NCBI GenBank assembly: GCA_028456385.1
Contig: JALNQF010000100.1
Location: 104,222-168,221, forward strand
Source of the DNA: Ophiosphaerella korrae
Taxonomy: Eukaryota > Ascomycota > Dothideomycetes > Pleosporales > Phaeosphaeriaceae
Length of the DNA: 64,000 bases
Reading direction: 5' to 3'
Positions 45,300 through 59,035 of the stretch are shown in pieces (position 1 is the stretch's first letter; every line of letters starts with the position of its first letter). The notes beneath the pieces were generated by a model that made no database searches, had not been told where the DNA came from, and worked only from the letters and a program-made list of their open reading frames with translations. A program made the position numbers and the translations under genes.

Positions 45300-46700
45300 T
45301 TATAAGTTAGATAATATAGTATAGAAAGTAATTAGAGAATATATAAATAACCTAATCTCTAAAAAAAAAGATATAAAAATAGTAATTAATACCTTAAAAA
45401 CCTAAAACAAGGAACTCTAGGAATACGTAAAATAGAATAAGGTATAGATTAAAGTAGTTATTAAAAGACAAAACTAAATAGAATTAATTATATAACGCCT
45501 AGAAATAAGCGCGATAAAGAAACTACTTAAGATACTTGTTCTTAAGAAGTTTAATAGAATAAGAGAAAAACTAAGACTTTTTATAGCTTTAGTATAACTC
45601 TAAATAGATATATAAGTACTATACTTTAATATAGAAGAAAAGAAGGTAATATATATTAGAATATACTTTAAAGAGAATATAATAAGATAGTTTAAACCTT
45701 ACTAGATAGATTATATAATATACACCCTAATAACCTAGAAAGATAAAACTAGAGCTATTTTTAGAAGTTACAAGTACTTTACTAGGTAAATAAGAGTAGT
45801 ATTTAGAGATATAGATATTACCTAATAAGTAGAAGAGAAACTTAAAAAACTTATATAATAAAAGAGTATACCTAAGTATATATTATAGTTTAAATAACTA
45901 TAATAAAATATAGAATAGAATAAATTAGCTCTAATATTACGATTTAAATAAGAATTAAATAAGAAAATCTAATATAAGATAATCTATATAGAGAAGCCTA
46001 GAATACTAGAAGCTCTAAAGTAATAGGTAATATAAATTAATAATAATCTTTAAGAATAGAAGAAAAACAAGTATAGTAGCTAACCTAGAAACTAAGATAC
46101 TAGAGACCTAATAATCCTTAACGCTAATAAAGATAAGAAGAAAAAGAAAAACAAAGACTTTATATACTTTAATTATAGTAAAAAAGGCTACTATATAAAA
46201 GATTACTAGTTATAAAAGAAGAAGGATATAGTATATTATAAATATAGAAAACTAGGATACTTTATAAATAACTATAAAAATAAAGACTATAAGAAAGATA
46301 AAGAAACTTAGTTAAAAATAACTAAGAAAAAGAAGGAAGTACTATAAGTATAGGCTAAACCTTAGGAGAAAGTAGCTAAGAGTAAAGAAATATAATATAT
46401 AATACTCTACTAGACCTTTTATTATAAAGATAACTACTATATATATCTTTTTAGTAAGTAGAGAGTAAGATACTTCTTATAATAGAGAAATAGAGTAGTA
46501 GTAATAAAAGAAAAAACAAAAGCGTAGCTAGAAGATATAGTATACGTAATAGACCTACTAATAGAAGACTTAGAAGGAGAAGAGCCCTAGACTCTATTAA
46601 TCTAGGCTAAAGGACTAGTACTAGATAAAGAGACTACTATAGCTTCTTCTAAAAGACTATAAGAAAGTAAGAAGTAAGTTAGTATAAAAAGTATAAAGTA
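45300..46700 (+). pseudogene. E1 gag region with two destroyed zinc knuckles
   Basis: Reading through stops gives a Lys/Glu-rich capsid-like sequence. At 46165-46206 and 46234-46275 the spacing x2, x4, x4 of two CCHC knuckles is intact, but all eight zinc ligands are now Tyr (TGT/TGC to TAT/TAC and CAC/CAT to TAC/TAT). Both change types are what RIP does. Confidence 0.82.
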
Positions 46701-47439
46701 TACCTAGCTAGATATATATAGCTATAATAGCTATATAATAATAGATATAAAGGAATAAAATAAATAGTAGAAGTTTATTTAGAAATACTTACTAGTTATA
46801 AGTATAAAGGAAGCGTATAAAGACTAGAAAGAACGTAATCCTAAAGAAATAAAGTTTATACTATTTTAAGAATAGATAAAGTAGTATATAGTTATAGTAG
46901 AAAAGATACTTATAGAAAAAGAATAGTAGAACTTTATAAAGAAGACGTAATAGATTAATAAAGCTAATATACTAAGAATACTAGTAGTATACTATATCTT
47001 AACTATAGATACGCCTAGAAAAGATAAGTACTAAGAAGGGGATAACAAAATAATAAACCTAAAACATTTAGTATATTTTAAAGTATTATAGATATTATAC
47101 CTAGATAAGAATTATATTATATATAGAAACTCTAAAGTAAATAATAATATATAGCTTATAAAAAGAAGAGGCTATAATTACACTAAAGTAATCCTAGTAG
47201 AAGATATCTAAGGATAGAAAGTAATCCTAGAAGATAGTTACGTAGTAATAAGACCTAGACTAAAACTATCTAAGAAATACGTCTAAAGAAGACTATAGTA
47301 TAAATACAAGTATAATAAATACTTAAAATACAAGGAATATAAATACAAAGTAGGGCTATAGCCCTAGAAAAATAGATAATTTATAAAGATACTAAGGTAA
47401 GAGAAGCTAGAAGGTATAAGAGGCCTATATATTATAAAG

Positions 47440-50400
47440 ATAAGTACTTACTAAGAAAATAAAGTACAACTAATAATTAATAGTAGAGCTACAAGAAACT
47501 TTATATTAAAGAAGTTTATAGAAATAAAAGGAATACGTTATATAATAAAGAAGTACCTTTAATAACTAAGTATAATTAAAGGAAAACTATTCTAGGAACC
47601 TATTAGGTTTAAGATAGTTCCTTCTATACTTAAACTAGAAGGAATAACAATTAAAAATATAGTTATAGATATAATAACAATTAATAACAAATAAGATATA
47701 ATACTAGGGATACTATAGTTATAGATAACTAACCTATATATTAATTAGAGAATAAGGAAAATTAGTTACCCTAAAAAAGATATATTAAAAGCTAATATAA
47801 CTACATATAAAGGAGAATTCTTAGAAGAATATAAGAAATAAGAAAAATAGCTTATAGAACCTAAAGATTATCTTCTAGAATACTAGTTATAGGACCTAGC
47901 GATAGAACTAGAAAAAGAAAAAATATAAGATAGAGCCTAGTCTACTACAAGATAGAAGAAGAGTTAAAAATTAAATAAGTATTTATTAAAAACGCACTAA
48001 AGAAAGAATAGATAAAAGAATCTAAGTCCTTAGTAGTATATAGACTTATCTTTGTAGATAAGAAGAGAATAAGTAATAAGAGACCTTGCGTAGATTTTAG
48101 AAAAACTAATATAATTATAAGTAAAAACTAATACTCCTTACTATAAATAGATATAATATAAGATAGGCTATATAAAGTAAGAATCTTTATAAAACTAGAT
48201 ATTTAGAACGTATACTATTAAATTAGAATTAAGAAAGGTAATAAATAGAAAATAGTATTTAGAACGTAATATAAACTATATAAATACTTAGTTATACTAT
48301 TTAGCTTAATAAACACGCTAGTAGCCTTTTAGAAAAGAATTAATATAGTACTAAGAGAGTACTTAGATAAGTTTATATTTATATACCTAGACGATATCCT
48401 TATATTCTTAGAAATAGAAGAAGAATACGTGTAATATATATATAAAGTACTAGAAAAGCTAGTAGAAGCTAAAATATTTCTTAAGATAAGAAAATATAAA
48501 TTCTACACAAAAAAAATAGACTTCCTTAGATTTATTATAGAACTAGGAAAAATTAAGATTAACCTAGAAAAGATTAAATTAATTAATAAATAGCTAACAC
48601 TAAAGAACCTAAAAGAGGTATAATAATTTTATAGGTTAGTAAACTTTTATAGAAAGTTAATAGTAAGATAGTCTAAAGATATACAACTAATAATAAGGCT
48701 TATAAAGAAAGATACGCTATTTAAATAGATAAAGGAATACGACAAAGTATTTACTAAGATTAAAAAGAAGTTTATAGAGAACCTAGTTATTAGAATATAT
48801 AATCTAGACCTACTAGTAAAAGTAAAAACAGACGTATCTAACTTAGTCTATAGAATAGCACTAATACAGGAAGATCTAGAAACTAAAAAAGAATAATTAG
48901 TTGAATATTTCTCTAAAAAGATAAAAATAGTAGAACTTAACTACTTAATTTATAACAAAGAGATACTAGTAATCTATAAAGTATTTAAATAATAGAGAGT
49001 ATACTTATAAAGAGTAAAATACTAAATAAAAGTCTATATAGACTATAAGAACCTTATGGGATTTATAATAAATAAAGAACTATTATAACGCTACACGAGA
49101 TAGTAGGAATTTCTATTAATATTTAATATAGAAATTATATATATAAAGAGAAAAGATAACTAATTTATAGACGCTCTTAGTAGAAGACTAGACTTATAGC
49201 AAGAAGTAAGTACTACTAGTATAATTCTAGTTAAGAATAAAGAAGGATATTTAGTCCTAAATATACCTAAAATAGCCGCAATACTTAAAAGAATAAGTAG
49301 TAAGCTAGACGAATAGATTTAGAAATTAATACAAGAAGTATCTAAAGAAATAGAGAAGCTAGAAACCTAAGAAAGACTAGTATAAGCTTATAGAAGAATA
49401 TACATTCCTAAGAAAATTTAAAGAGAATTTATATAACAATTCTACAAATTACTAGTATATAGTTATTAAGGGATTAATAAAATATTAGATAGGTTACTAT
49501 AAGACTACTATATCCTAAAAGTAAGATAACTAGTAATAGAAGTACTAAGAGACTATATAGAATACTAAAGAAATAAGTATAGTAGATATATACTATATAG
49601 AATACTACAACTAGTAAAAGTACTAAAATAACTATAGAGAGTTATTACAATAGACTTTATTACAAAGTTACCTAAATTAAAAGACTTAATATTAGGAGTT
49701 AAATATAATAGAATCCTAATAATAGTAGATAAACTTATAAAGTATTTATACTTTAGACTATATAAAGAGAAAAGTAAGATAGAAGTTACTATATATTAGG
49801 TCCTAGGAACTATAATTAGTTAATATAGACTACTAGATAAGATTATTATAGATAGAGATGTAAGATTTATATGAAAACTATAGGGAACAATAATAGTATA
49901 ATTAGGAATACAATACGTAATGTCTATAGTATACTACCTATAGATAGATAGACAATTAGAACGAATAAATTAGATAGTAGAATAATACTTAAGATACTAT
50001 CTTAACTACAACTAGAATAATTAAGTATAGTTATTACCTATAGCATAGTTAGTATATAACAGCGTAAAAAATATAGTAATAGAAGTATTACTTTTCTTTG
50101 CGAACTATAGATTTAAGCCTAATATATATTAGACACTAAGAAATTAGATATCTTAGTCTCTAAGAAGAGAAAACTTCGCTAATAGACTTAAAGATATATA
50201 TAATTAATTAAGATAGGACGTAGAGTTCCTATATAATTAAATAGCTAAGTATTATAATAAAAAATATAAAGAAGGACCTGAATTTAGAGAGAGAAAAAAA
50301 GTATAGTTAGTATAGAAGAATATTAAGAGTAAACAACTAAGTTTAAAATTAGATTACGTTAAGATAGAACTATACAAAATTATGAAAGAAGTTATACTAG

Positions 50401-50690
50401 TTATATTTAAACTAAAGCTACTAAATAAAATAAGGATATATCTAACCTTCTACGTAGTACTACTAGAACAAGTACTATAAAACGTAGAACTACTAGTATA
50501 TAAAGTAGACACGTATAGAGAATAGGAAGAATAAGAAATTAAAGAAATCTTAGTATACTAGTTCTATAATAGTAGGAACTACTATTTAGTAAAATAGATA
50601 GGTATAGATAAAAAAGGAGAACTATAGGAAAATATATAGGAACTAGAAAGTAACCTTAATTACTCTAAGAAACTAGAGGACTTCTACAGT
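47440..50690 (+). pseudogene. E1 pol region: protease, RT, RNase H, integrase, chromodomain
   Basis: Protease: LIINSRATRNFI at 47470-47505 is the active-site loop with the catalytic Asp changed to Asn (codon 47479-47481) and Gly to Arg. Reverse transcriptase: YLDD at 48384-48395 followed by ILIF. RNase H/connection: DNxFIDALSRRLD near 49155-49195. Integrase: TIDFITKLPK at about 49645-49675 with the first Asp at 49653, IDRDVRF near 49850 and the Glu near 49963. Chromodomain: YYLVK..IG, GEL.EN and LEDFY at about 50520-50690, with TAG codons at the places of the conserved Trp. Stops throughout the frame show that it is dead. Confidence 0.88.
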
Positions 50691-51340
50691 TAAAACTCTC
50701 TAGAACGCCTAGTAGTAAACTAAGAGAACTAACATTACTACTATTAGATAGAGAGGTAATAGGAATACCTAATATAGGACCTACTACAGCAGCGTTAAAC
50801 GCTTTATCTAAGTCTAGCTTAGCTTCTAGAGCTACTAACTACTTAGCTAATTTTTTATTATTTAACGCCTTTATTTTATAAAGACAAGAGAGACAAGCTT
50901 AATTCTCTACTAGCTTACTCTACGTAAGCTCCTAAATCTACTTACGCTTAGCTTTAGCCTCTATAATTTAAGATAGTAATTTCTCTTAAGTCTAGTTAAT
51001 AGCTCTCCCTATTATTATTAAGTTTAGACGCAAGAATAAGTATAATAAATATATACTTAGAAAGAGAGATACTAGATATATTATAAGAACTACGCATGTT
51101 TGTATAAATATACGCCTTATAAGCCCTACTATTATTTGTAGAAATAATATAAGGAAGAGACTTAGAATTTAACTTAAGGGAAGTATAACAAGAATAAAGA
51201 AATATCTTAATACTATTACGTAATATACAATTAGTAAGAAGATAGTAACAACGTATAGATAAAATAACTATAGAGAGTAATAAAGAATTATAAATTAACA
51301 AAGAAAGTAGATTAATAACTCTAGCCCTAAGATAGATAAA
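50690..51340 (-). pseudogene. E1 antisense ORF between pol and 3' LTR (conserved in all copies)
   Basis: On the strand opposite gag-pol an open stretch of about 100 codons survives (51301-50996), and reading through TAG/TAA a frame runs on to about 50700. It contains a hydrophobic start, an AIN motif near 51000, a Lys/Glu/Ala-rich coiled coil (IIEAKAKRK), then CLYKIKALNNKK at about 50848-50885 and a GPILG end. The same residues in the same order occur in E2, C0 and E3. No function can be assigned. Frame changes near 51000 make the exact extent uncertain. Confidence 0.5.
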
Positions 51341-51367
51341 CTAAGACCTATCTAGAGGGGGAGATAG

Positions 51368-51795
51368 TGTTATAGGCGTAACAAGAGAAATTAAGATAGA
51401 ACTAATTAGCCCTAATTTAGATACTAACAAAGTATAGGATAAGTAAGGTAATAACTTTAATTAGGAGGCTACGCACAATTAGGACACCTAGGGTAATCTA
51501 TAATCTATAAATACTTAGTACTAATAGATTATAGATTAAAGTAATCCGCGATCTATTAATCTTAGTAAATATAGATTATAGATTAAGATAAGTATATAGT
51601 TAGTAGTAATATATATTATTAGGATAGTATTAGCAATTTAATCCTTTAACTATAGAACGCTAATACAAGATAGTTACAAAATATCTTCTATTGTTTATAG
51701 TTATTATAGATCTTTATATAAGCTTTTGTTATTACCTCTTAATTTACTAGTACTTTTTAGGCTATTAGGAAGTTGACCCTAGTAAGCCTATTACA
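51368..51795 (+). repeat. E1 3' LTR
   Basis: 428 bp, starting TGTTATAGGCG and ending TTACA. It is preceded by a purine tract (AGAGGGGGAGATAG) and followed by the target duplication AATAG. It differs from the 5' LTR at scattered RIP-type sites. Confidence 0.9.
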
Positions 51796-52446
51796 AATAG
51801 TACCTTAATATTACGTATTAGAAATTATTTTACTATTTATAGTTTATTATTTAATTATAATATATACTTTAGTTATTAACTTTTAATCTACTATATCTTT
51901 TTCCTAGGTAGCTAATTATAGTTAATAATAAGTAACTCTATTATACTTTACTAATTAAGATATTAGAAAAAGTAAAGTATAAATAGTATATAGTCTAAAC
52001 TAACATAATAGTAAAGAGTATAACTAAGAAAAAAAGTAAAGTACTTCTAAGTAGCTATAAGTTAAATAGAACTAACTAGGTAGTAGTTAAGATATACTTA
52101 AATAACTTAATTACTAAAAAATATATATATATAACTAATAAATAAAGCTCTAGAAATATAGAATAAAAAACTATAAAAATATATTAAGTAAAATAAAGTC
52201 TAAATTAAGCCTATTATAGTAAGATAAAACTAGATAGAATAAATTACCTAGAGACTAAAAATAAGTATAATAAAGAAACTACTTAAAAAACTTATACTTA
52301 AAAAGTTTAATAGAATAAAAAAAAACCTAAAACTTTTTTTTAGTATTAGTATAGTTATCAATAGATATATAGGTACTATACTTTAATATAAAAGAAAAAA
52401 AAGTTACTTATATTAGAATATACTTAAAAAGAAAAGCTATAAAATA
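51796..52446 (+). mobile_element. C0 continued: LTR end and start of gag
   Basis: After the AATAG duplication the C0 LTR resumes and ends in TTATA at about 51,945. From there the sequence parallels the beginning of the E1 internal region (tagtctaaac..., then the gag segment TTATATTAGAATATACTT at about 52,408). It stops at 52,446 where E2 begins. Almost fully RIP-saturated. Confidence 0.7.
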
Positions 52447-52889
52447 TATTATAGTTATAATAAGAGAAAACTAACTTAAGCTAATTAGCTCTACTATAGA
52501 TAATAATAGTACGTATAACTTATAGGGTAATAAACTTAATTAGAAAGCTAACTATAATAAAGATATATAATAACTTTATAATATATAATCTTAGTAAATA
52601 TAAAGTATAAAGCTAAATACGTAATAACTTTATAATTTATAATTTTAGTAAATAGAAAGTATAAAGCTAGCTAAGAAATATAGGTATATAATTAGTAGTA
52701 ATATATATTATTAGGATAGTATTAGTAATTTAATCCTTTAACTATAGAATACTAATATAAGATAGTTACAAGATATCTTCTATTATTTATAGTTATTACT
52801 AATTATAATATAAGCTTTAACTATTAACTCTTAATCTACTTATAACTTATAGTAGTTACTTATAGTTAATAATAGGTAACTCTATTATA
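52447..52889 (+). repeat. E2 5' LTR (module type B)
   Basis: About 443 bp, begins TATTATAG and ends TTATA before the shared ccttactaat internal start. The central module resembles that of the E3 LTR at 61,344-61,771, not that of its own 3' LTR. Confidence 0.72.
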
Positions 52890-55800
52890 CCTTACTAATT
52901 TAGTTATTATAAGAAGTAAAGTATAAGTAATATATAGTCTAGCTAATATAATAGTAGAAAGTTTAACTAAATAAGTAGCTAAAGTACTTATAAGTAGTTA
53001 GAAATTAGATAATACTATATAGAAGGTAATTAGAGATTATATAAATAACTTAATCTTAAAGAAAGAAGATATAAAAATAGTAATTAATACTTTAGAAACG
53101 TAGAATAAGAAACTATAAGACTACTCTAAATAGAATAAAGCTTAGATTAAAGCTATTATTAAAAGTTAAAACTAAATAGAATTAATTACCTAATAATTAG
53201 AGATAAGTGCAATAAAGAAACTACTTAAAATACTAATACTTAAGAAATTTAATAAAATAAAAGAAAACTTAAAACTTTTTATAGTAGTAGTATAGCTATA
53301 GATAGATATATAAGTACTATACTTTAATATAGAAGAAAAGAAAGTAATATATATTAGAATATACTTTAAAGGAGATATAATAAGATAGTTTAAACCTTAC
53401 TAGATAAATTATACTATATACGCCCTAATAATATAGAAAGATAAAACTAGAGCTATCTTTAGAAGTTATAAATACTTTACTAAATAAATAAGAGTAGTAT
53501 TTAGATATATAGATATTACCTAATAAGCTAAAAAAAGGCTTAAAAGGATAAAATAGAATAAGAGCGTTCCTAAGTATATATTATAGTTTAAATAACTACT
53601 ATAAAATATAAAATAGAATAAAGTATCTTTAATATTATAATTTAAAGAAAGATTAAATAAAAAAAAACTAATATAACATAATTTATATAGAGAAACTAAG
53701 AATACTAGAAGTTCTAAAGTAATAAGTAATATAAATTAATAATAATTTTTAAGAATAGAAGAAAAACAAGTATAGAAGCTAACCTAGAAACTAGGATATT
53801 AGAGACTCTATAATCCTTAACGCTAACAAGAATAAAAAAAATAAAAAAAATAAAGACTTTATATACTTTAGCTATAGTAAGAAAAGCTACTTCTTTAAAG
53901 ACTATTAATCTAAATAATAGAAAGATATAGTATATAATAAATATAGAAAACTAAGATACTTTATTAAAAATTATAGAAGTAAAGACTATAAAAAAAATAA
54001 AAAATTCTAGTTAAAGATAACTAAGAATAAAAAAGAAGTACTAAAAGTATAAGCTAAACCTTAAGAGAAAGTAGCTAGGAGTAAAGAAATATTATATATA
54101 ATACTCTACTAGACCTTTTATTATAAAGATAACTACTATATATACTATTTTAGTAAATAGAGAGTAAAATAGTTCTTATAAAAAAATAAAGTAGTAGTAA
54201 TAAAAAAAAGAATAAAAGTATAGCTAGAAGAAATAGCTTATATAATAGACTTACTAAAAGAAGATTTAGAAGGAGAAGAACTCTAGATTCTATTAATCTA
54301 GGCTAAAAGATAAGTACTAGATAAAGAAACTACCCTAGCTTCCTCTAAAGGACTACAAGAAAGTAAGAAATAGGTTAGTATAAGAAGTATAGAATATACC
54401 TAGCTAGATATATATAGCTATAATAGCTATATAATAATAGATATAGAGGAATAAAATAAAGAATAGAAGTTTATTTAGAAATACTTACTAGTTATAAGTA
54501 TAAAGGAAGTATATAAAGACTAAAAAGAATATAACCTTAAAGAAATAAAATTTATACTATTTTAAGAATAGATAAAGTAATACATAGTTATAGTAAGAAG
54601 AATACTTATATAAAGAGAATAGTAATATCTTATAAAAAAAATATAATAGATTAAAAAAGCTTATATACTAAGAATACTAATAGTATACTATATTTTAATA
54701 AAAGAGATACTTAGAAAAAATAAATACTAGAAAGGAGACAATATAATAATAAACCTAAAACATCTAGTATACTTTAAAGTATTATAGTTATTATACCTAG
54801 ATAAGAATAATAGTATATATAAAAACTCTAAAGTAAATAACTACGTATAGCTTATATAAAAAAAGGCTATAATTATATAAGAGTATTTCTAGTAGAAGAT
54901 ATCTAAGGATATGAAATAATACTAGAAGAAAGATACGTAGTTGTAAGGCCTAGACTAAAACTATCTAAGAAATACGTCTAAGGAAGACTATAGTATAAAT
55001 ATACGTATAACAAATATCTAAAATACAAAGAATATAAGCTTAAAGTAAGGCTATAGCTTTAGAAAGATAGATAATTTATAAAATTACCTAAGTAAGAATA
55101 GCTAGAAGGTATAAGAAGCCTATATATTATAAAAAGAGGTATATACTAAAAAAAGAAAGTAGAATTAATAATTAATAGTAGAGCTATAAGAAACTTTATA
55201 TTAAAGAAGTTTATAGAAATACAAAGAATATATTATATAATAAAGAAGTATCTTTAATAACTAAGTATAATTAAAGGAAAGCTATTCTAAAAACCTATTA
55301 GGTTTAAGATAGTTCTCTTTATACTAGAACTAAAAGAGATAGAGATTAAAAATATAGTTATAGATATAATAATAATTAATAATAAATAAGATATAATCTT
55401 AGAAATACTATAGTTATAAATAACTAACCTATATATTAATTAGAGAATAGGGAAAATTAGCTACTATAAGATAGATATATTAAAAGCTAATATAAGTACC
55501 TATAAAGGAAAATTCCAAAAAGAATATAAGAAATAAGAGAAACAACTTATAGAGCCTAAAGACTATCTTCTAGAATATTAGCTATAAGACTTAGTAATAG
55601 ACCTAGAAGAAAGAAAAGATATAGGATAGAGCTTAGTCTATAGAAAGATAGAAGAAGAATCTAAAATTAAATAAATATTTATTAAAAATATAATAAAGAA
55701 AAGATAGATATAAGAATCTAAATCTTTAGTAGTATATAAACTTATATTTATAGACAAGAAAAGAATAAGTAATAAAAGACTTTATATAGATTTTAGAAAA

Positions 55801-58429
55801 ATTAACGTAATTATAAATAAAAACTAATACCTCTTACTATAAATAGATAAAATATAAGATAAGCTGTAAAAGGTAAAGATCTTTATAAAACTAGATATTA
55901 AAAACGACTACTACTAAATTAGAATTAAAGAAGGTAATAAATAGAAAATAGTATTTAGAACATAATATAGACTATATAAGTACCTAGTTATACCTTTTAA
56001 ATTAATAAACGTACTAGTAGCCTTCTAAGAAAGAATAAATATAGCATTAAGAGAATACTTAGATATATTTATATTTATATACCTAGATAACATCTTTATA
56101 TTCTTAGAAATAGAGGATAAATACTTATACTATATATATAAAGTACTAGAAAAACTAGTAGAAAATAAACTATTTCTTAAATTAAGAAAATACAAGTTCT
56201 ATATAAAAGAAATAGATTTCCTTAGATTTATTATTAAACTAAGAAAAATTAAGATTAACTTAGAAAAGATTAAGTTAGTTAATAAATAGCTAATACTAAA
56301 GAACCTAAAAGAAGTATAATAATTTTATAGGCTAGTAAACTTCTATAAGAAGTTAATAGTAAGATAGTCTAAAGATATAGAACTAATAACTAGACTTATA
56401 AAGAAATATATAATATTTAAATAGATAGAAGAATATAATAAAGTATTTAAAAAGATTAAAAGAAAGTTTATAGAAAACTTAGTTATTAGAATATATAACT
56501 TAGACCTACTAGTAATAGTAAAAACAAACGTATCTAACTTAGTCTATAGAATAGTACTAATACAAGAAGATTTAAAGACTAAATAAGAATACTTAATTAA
56601 ATACTTCTCTAAGAAAATAAAGCTAGTAGAACTTAACTACCTAATATATAATAAAGAAATACTAGTAATCTATAAAGTATTTAAATAATAGAGAGTATAC
56701 TTATAAAGAGTAAAATACTAAATAAAAGTCTATATAAACTATAAGAATATTAAAGGATTTATAATAAATAAGGACTTATTATAATACTATATAAGATAGT
56801 AGGAATTCCTATTAATATTTAATTTAGAAATTATATATATAAAAGAGAAAGACAACTAATTTATAAATACCCTTAGTAGAAGACTAGACCTATAAGAAGA
56901 AGTAAACGCTACTAGTATAGTTCTAGTTAAGAATAAAGAAGGATATTTAGTCCTAAATATACTTAAAATAGCTGTAATACTTAAAAGAAAAAGTAGAAAG
57001 CTAGATAAATAGATTTAGAAAATAACGTAAGAAGTATCTAAAGAAATAGAGAAACTAGAAAACTAAGAAGGATTTGTACAACCCTATAGAAAGATATATA
57101 TTCTAAGAAAGATCTAAAGAGAATTTATATAATAATTCTATAAATTACTAATATATAGATACTAAGAAATTAATAAAACCCTAGATAGATTACTATAAGA
57201 CTACTATATTCTAAAAGTAAGACAACTAGTAATAGAAGTACTATAAGACTATATAGAATATTATAAAAACAAGTATAGTAGATACGTACTATATAGAATA
57301 CTATAACTAATAGAAGTACTAGAATAACTATAGAGTGTTATTACAATAGACTTTATTACGAAGCTACTTAAGTTAAAAGACCTAATATTAAGAGTTAAGT
57401 ATAATAGAATTCTAATAATTGTAGATAAGCTTATAAAATATTTATACTTTAGGCTATATAAAGAAAAAAGTAGGATAGAAGTTACTATATACTAGATTCT
57501 AGAGACTATAATTAGTTAATATAGACTCCTAGACAAGATTATTATAAATAGAGACGTAAGATTTATATTAAAACTATAGAGAACAATAATAGTATAAATA
57601 GGAATTAATTATATAATATTAATAGTATATTACTTATAGATAGATAGATAATCTAAATAAATAAATTAGATAGTAGAATAGTACTTAAGATATTACCTTA
57701 ACTATAACTAGAACAACTAGGTATAGCTACTACCTATAGTATAGTTAGTATACAACAGCGTAAAAAATATAATAATAGGAGTATTACCCTTCTTTGCAAA
57801 TTATAGATTTAACCTTAGCGTATACTAAATACTAAGAAATATAGAATCTTAGTCTCTAAGAAGAGAAAACCTTACTAATAGACTTAAAGAAATATACAAT
57901 TAATTAAGATAGGATGTAGAATTTCTACACGATTAGATAGTAATGTACTACAACAAGAAATACTAAGAAGGACTTTAATTTTAGAGAGAGAGAAAAAGTA
58001 TAGTTAGTATAAAAAAAATATTAAGAGTAAATAACTAAGCTTAAAACTAGACTACGTTAAGATAGGACTATATAAAATTAAGAAGAAAGTTATACTAGTT
58101 ATATTTAAACTAAAGCTACTAAATAAGATAAGGATATACCTAAACTTTTATATAGTACTACTAGAGATAGTACTATAAAATATAGAACTACTAGTATATA
58201 AAGTAAATACGTATAGAGAATAAAAAGAATAAGAAGTTAAAGAAATCTTAGAATACTAGTTCTATAATAGTAAGAACTACTACTTAGTAAAATAGATAGG
58301 TATAAACAAGAAAGGACAACTATAAGAAGATATATAGGAACTAGAAGATAACCTTAACTACCTTAAGAAACTAGAGGAGTTCTAAAATTAAAACCCTCTA
58401 GAGCGCCTTAAGGCGAACTAGAAAAATTA

Positions 58430-58990
58430 ACGTTACTACTACTAGATAGAGAGGCGATAGGAACGCCTAATATAATAGGAATAGCCTCTACTATAGCCTT
58501 AAAATTAAGTTTAGATTCTATAAAGATAGCTTACGTAATAGACTTCTTATTATTTAAGGCCTTTGTCTTGTAAAGACAAATTAGATAAGTATAATTTTCT
58601 ACCTATATACTTAGAATCTAATTACGTTCTTTTTTAGCCTTAGCAATCTATTTAGATAGTTTATCTTAAGTATAGTTAATAGCTCTCTCTATTATAAATA
58701 AGTATAGATACGTAAATAAGTATTATTAACTTATATTCTTTAAGAGACACGCTAGAAAGATTATAAGACGTACGAGTATTAATACAAATATATACCTTAT
58801 AGGCCTTACTATATTTTAAAGAAATATACTTTATAAGAAGATTTAAAGATTTGTAATAAGAATAAAGAAATATAGTAATACTATAATATAATATATAATC
58901 TACTAATTAAAGATAATAAAGGGTAGATTTAGCAAGTATAAAGGAAGATAAGGAGCTCTATATTAATAAAGAAACTAGGTTAATAACTCT
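58430..58990 (-). pseudogene. E2 antisense ORF remnant
   Basis: Minus-strand reading gives ERAIN at about 58,672-58,686, a Lys-rich coil, ICLYKTKALNNKK at about 58,541-58,579 and IILGVP near 58,470. This is the same motif order as in E1. TAA/TAG codons interrupt it. Confidence 0.5.
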
Positions 58991-59035
58991 AGCTTTAAGA
59001 TAGATAAACTAGAACCTACCTAGAAGAGGAGATAG

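Larger units (their letters stand above)
44763..51795 (+). mobile_element. E1: structurally complete Ty3/gypsy chromovirus-type LTR retrotransposon, RIP-inactivated
   Basis: Two LTRs of exactly 428 bp (44763-45190 and 51368-51795) bound a 6.2-kb internal region. Both ends are flanked by AATAG (44758-44762 and 51796-51800), a perfect 5-bp target duplication. Reading through stop codons, the order is gag with two zinc knuckles, protease, reverse transcriptase, RNase H, integrase, chromodomain, then a purine tract (51353-51367) and the 3' LTR. This order is Ty3/gypsy; the chromodomain marks a chromovirus. TAG/TAA codons stand where CAG, CAA or TGG are expected throughout, so no protein can be made. 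It keeps more CA/TG than the DNA around it, so it is younger than its target. Confidence 0.93.
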
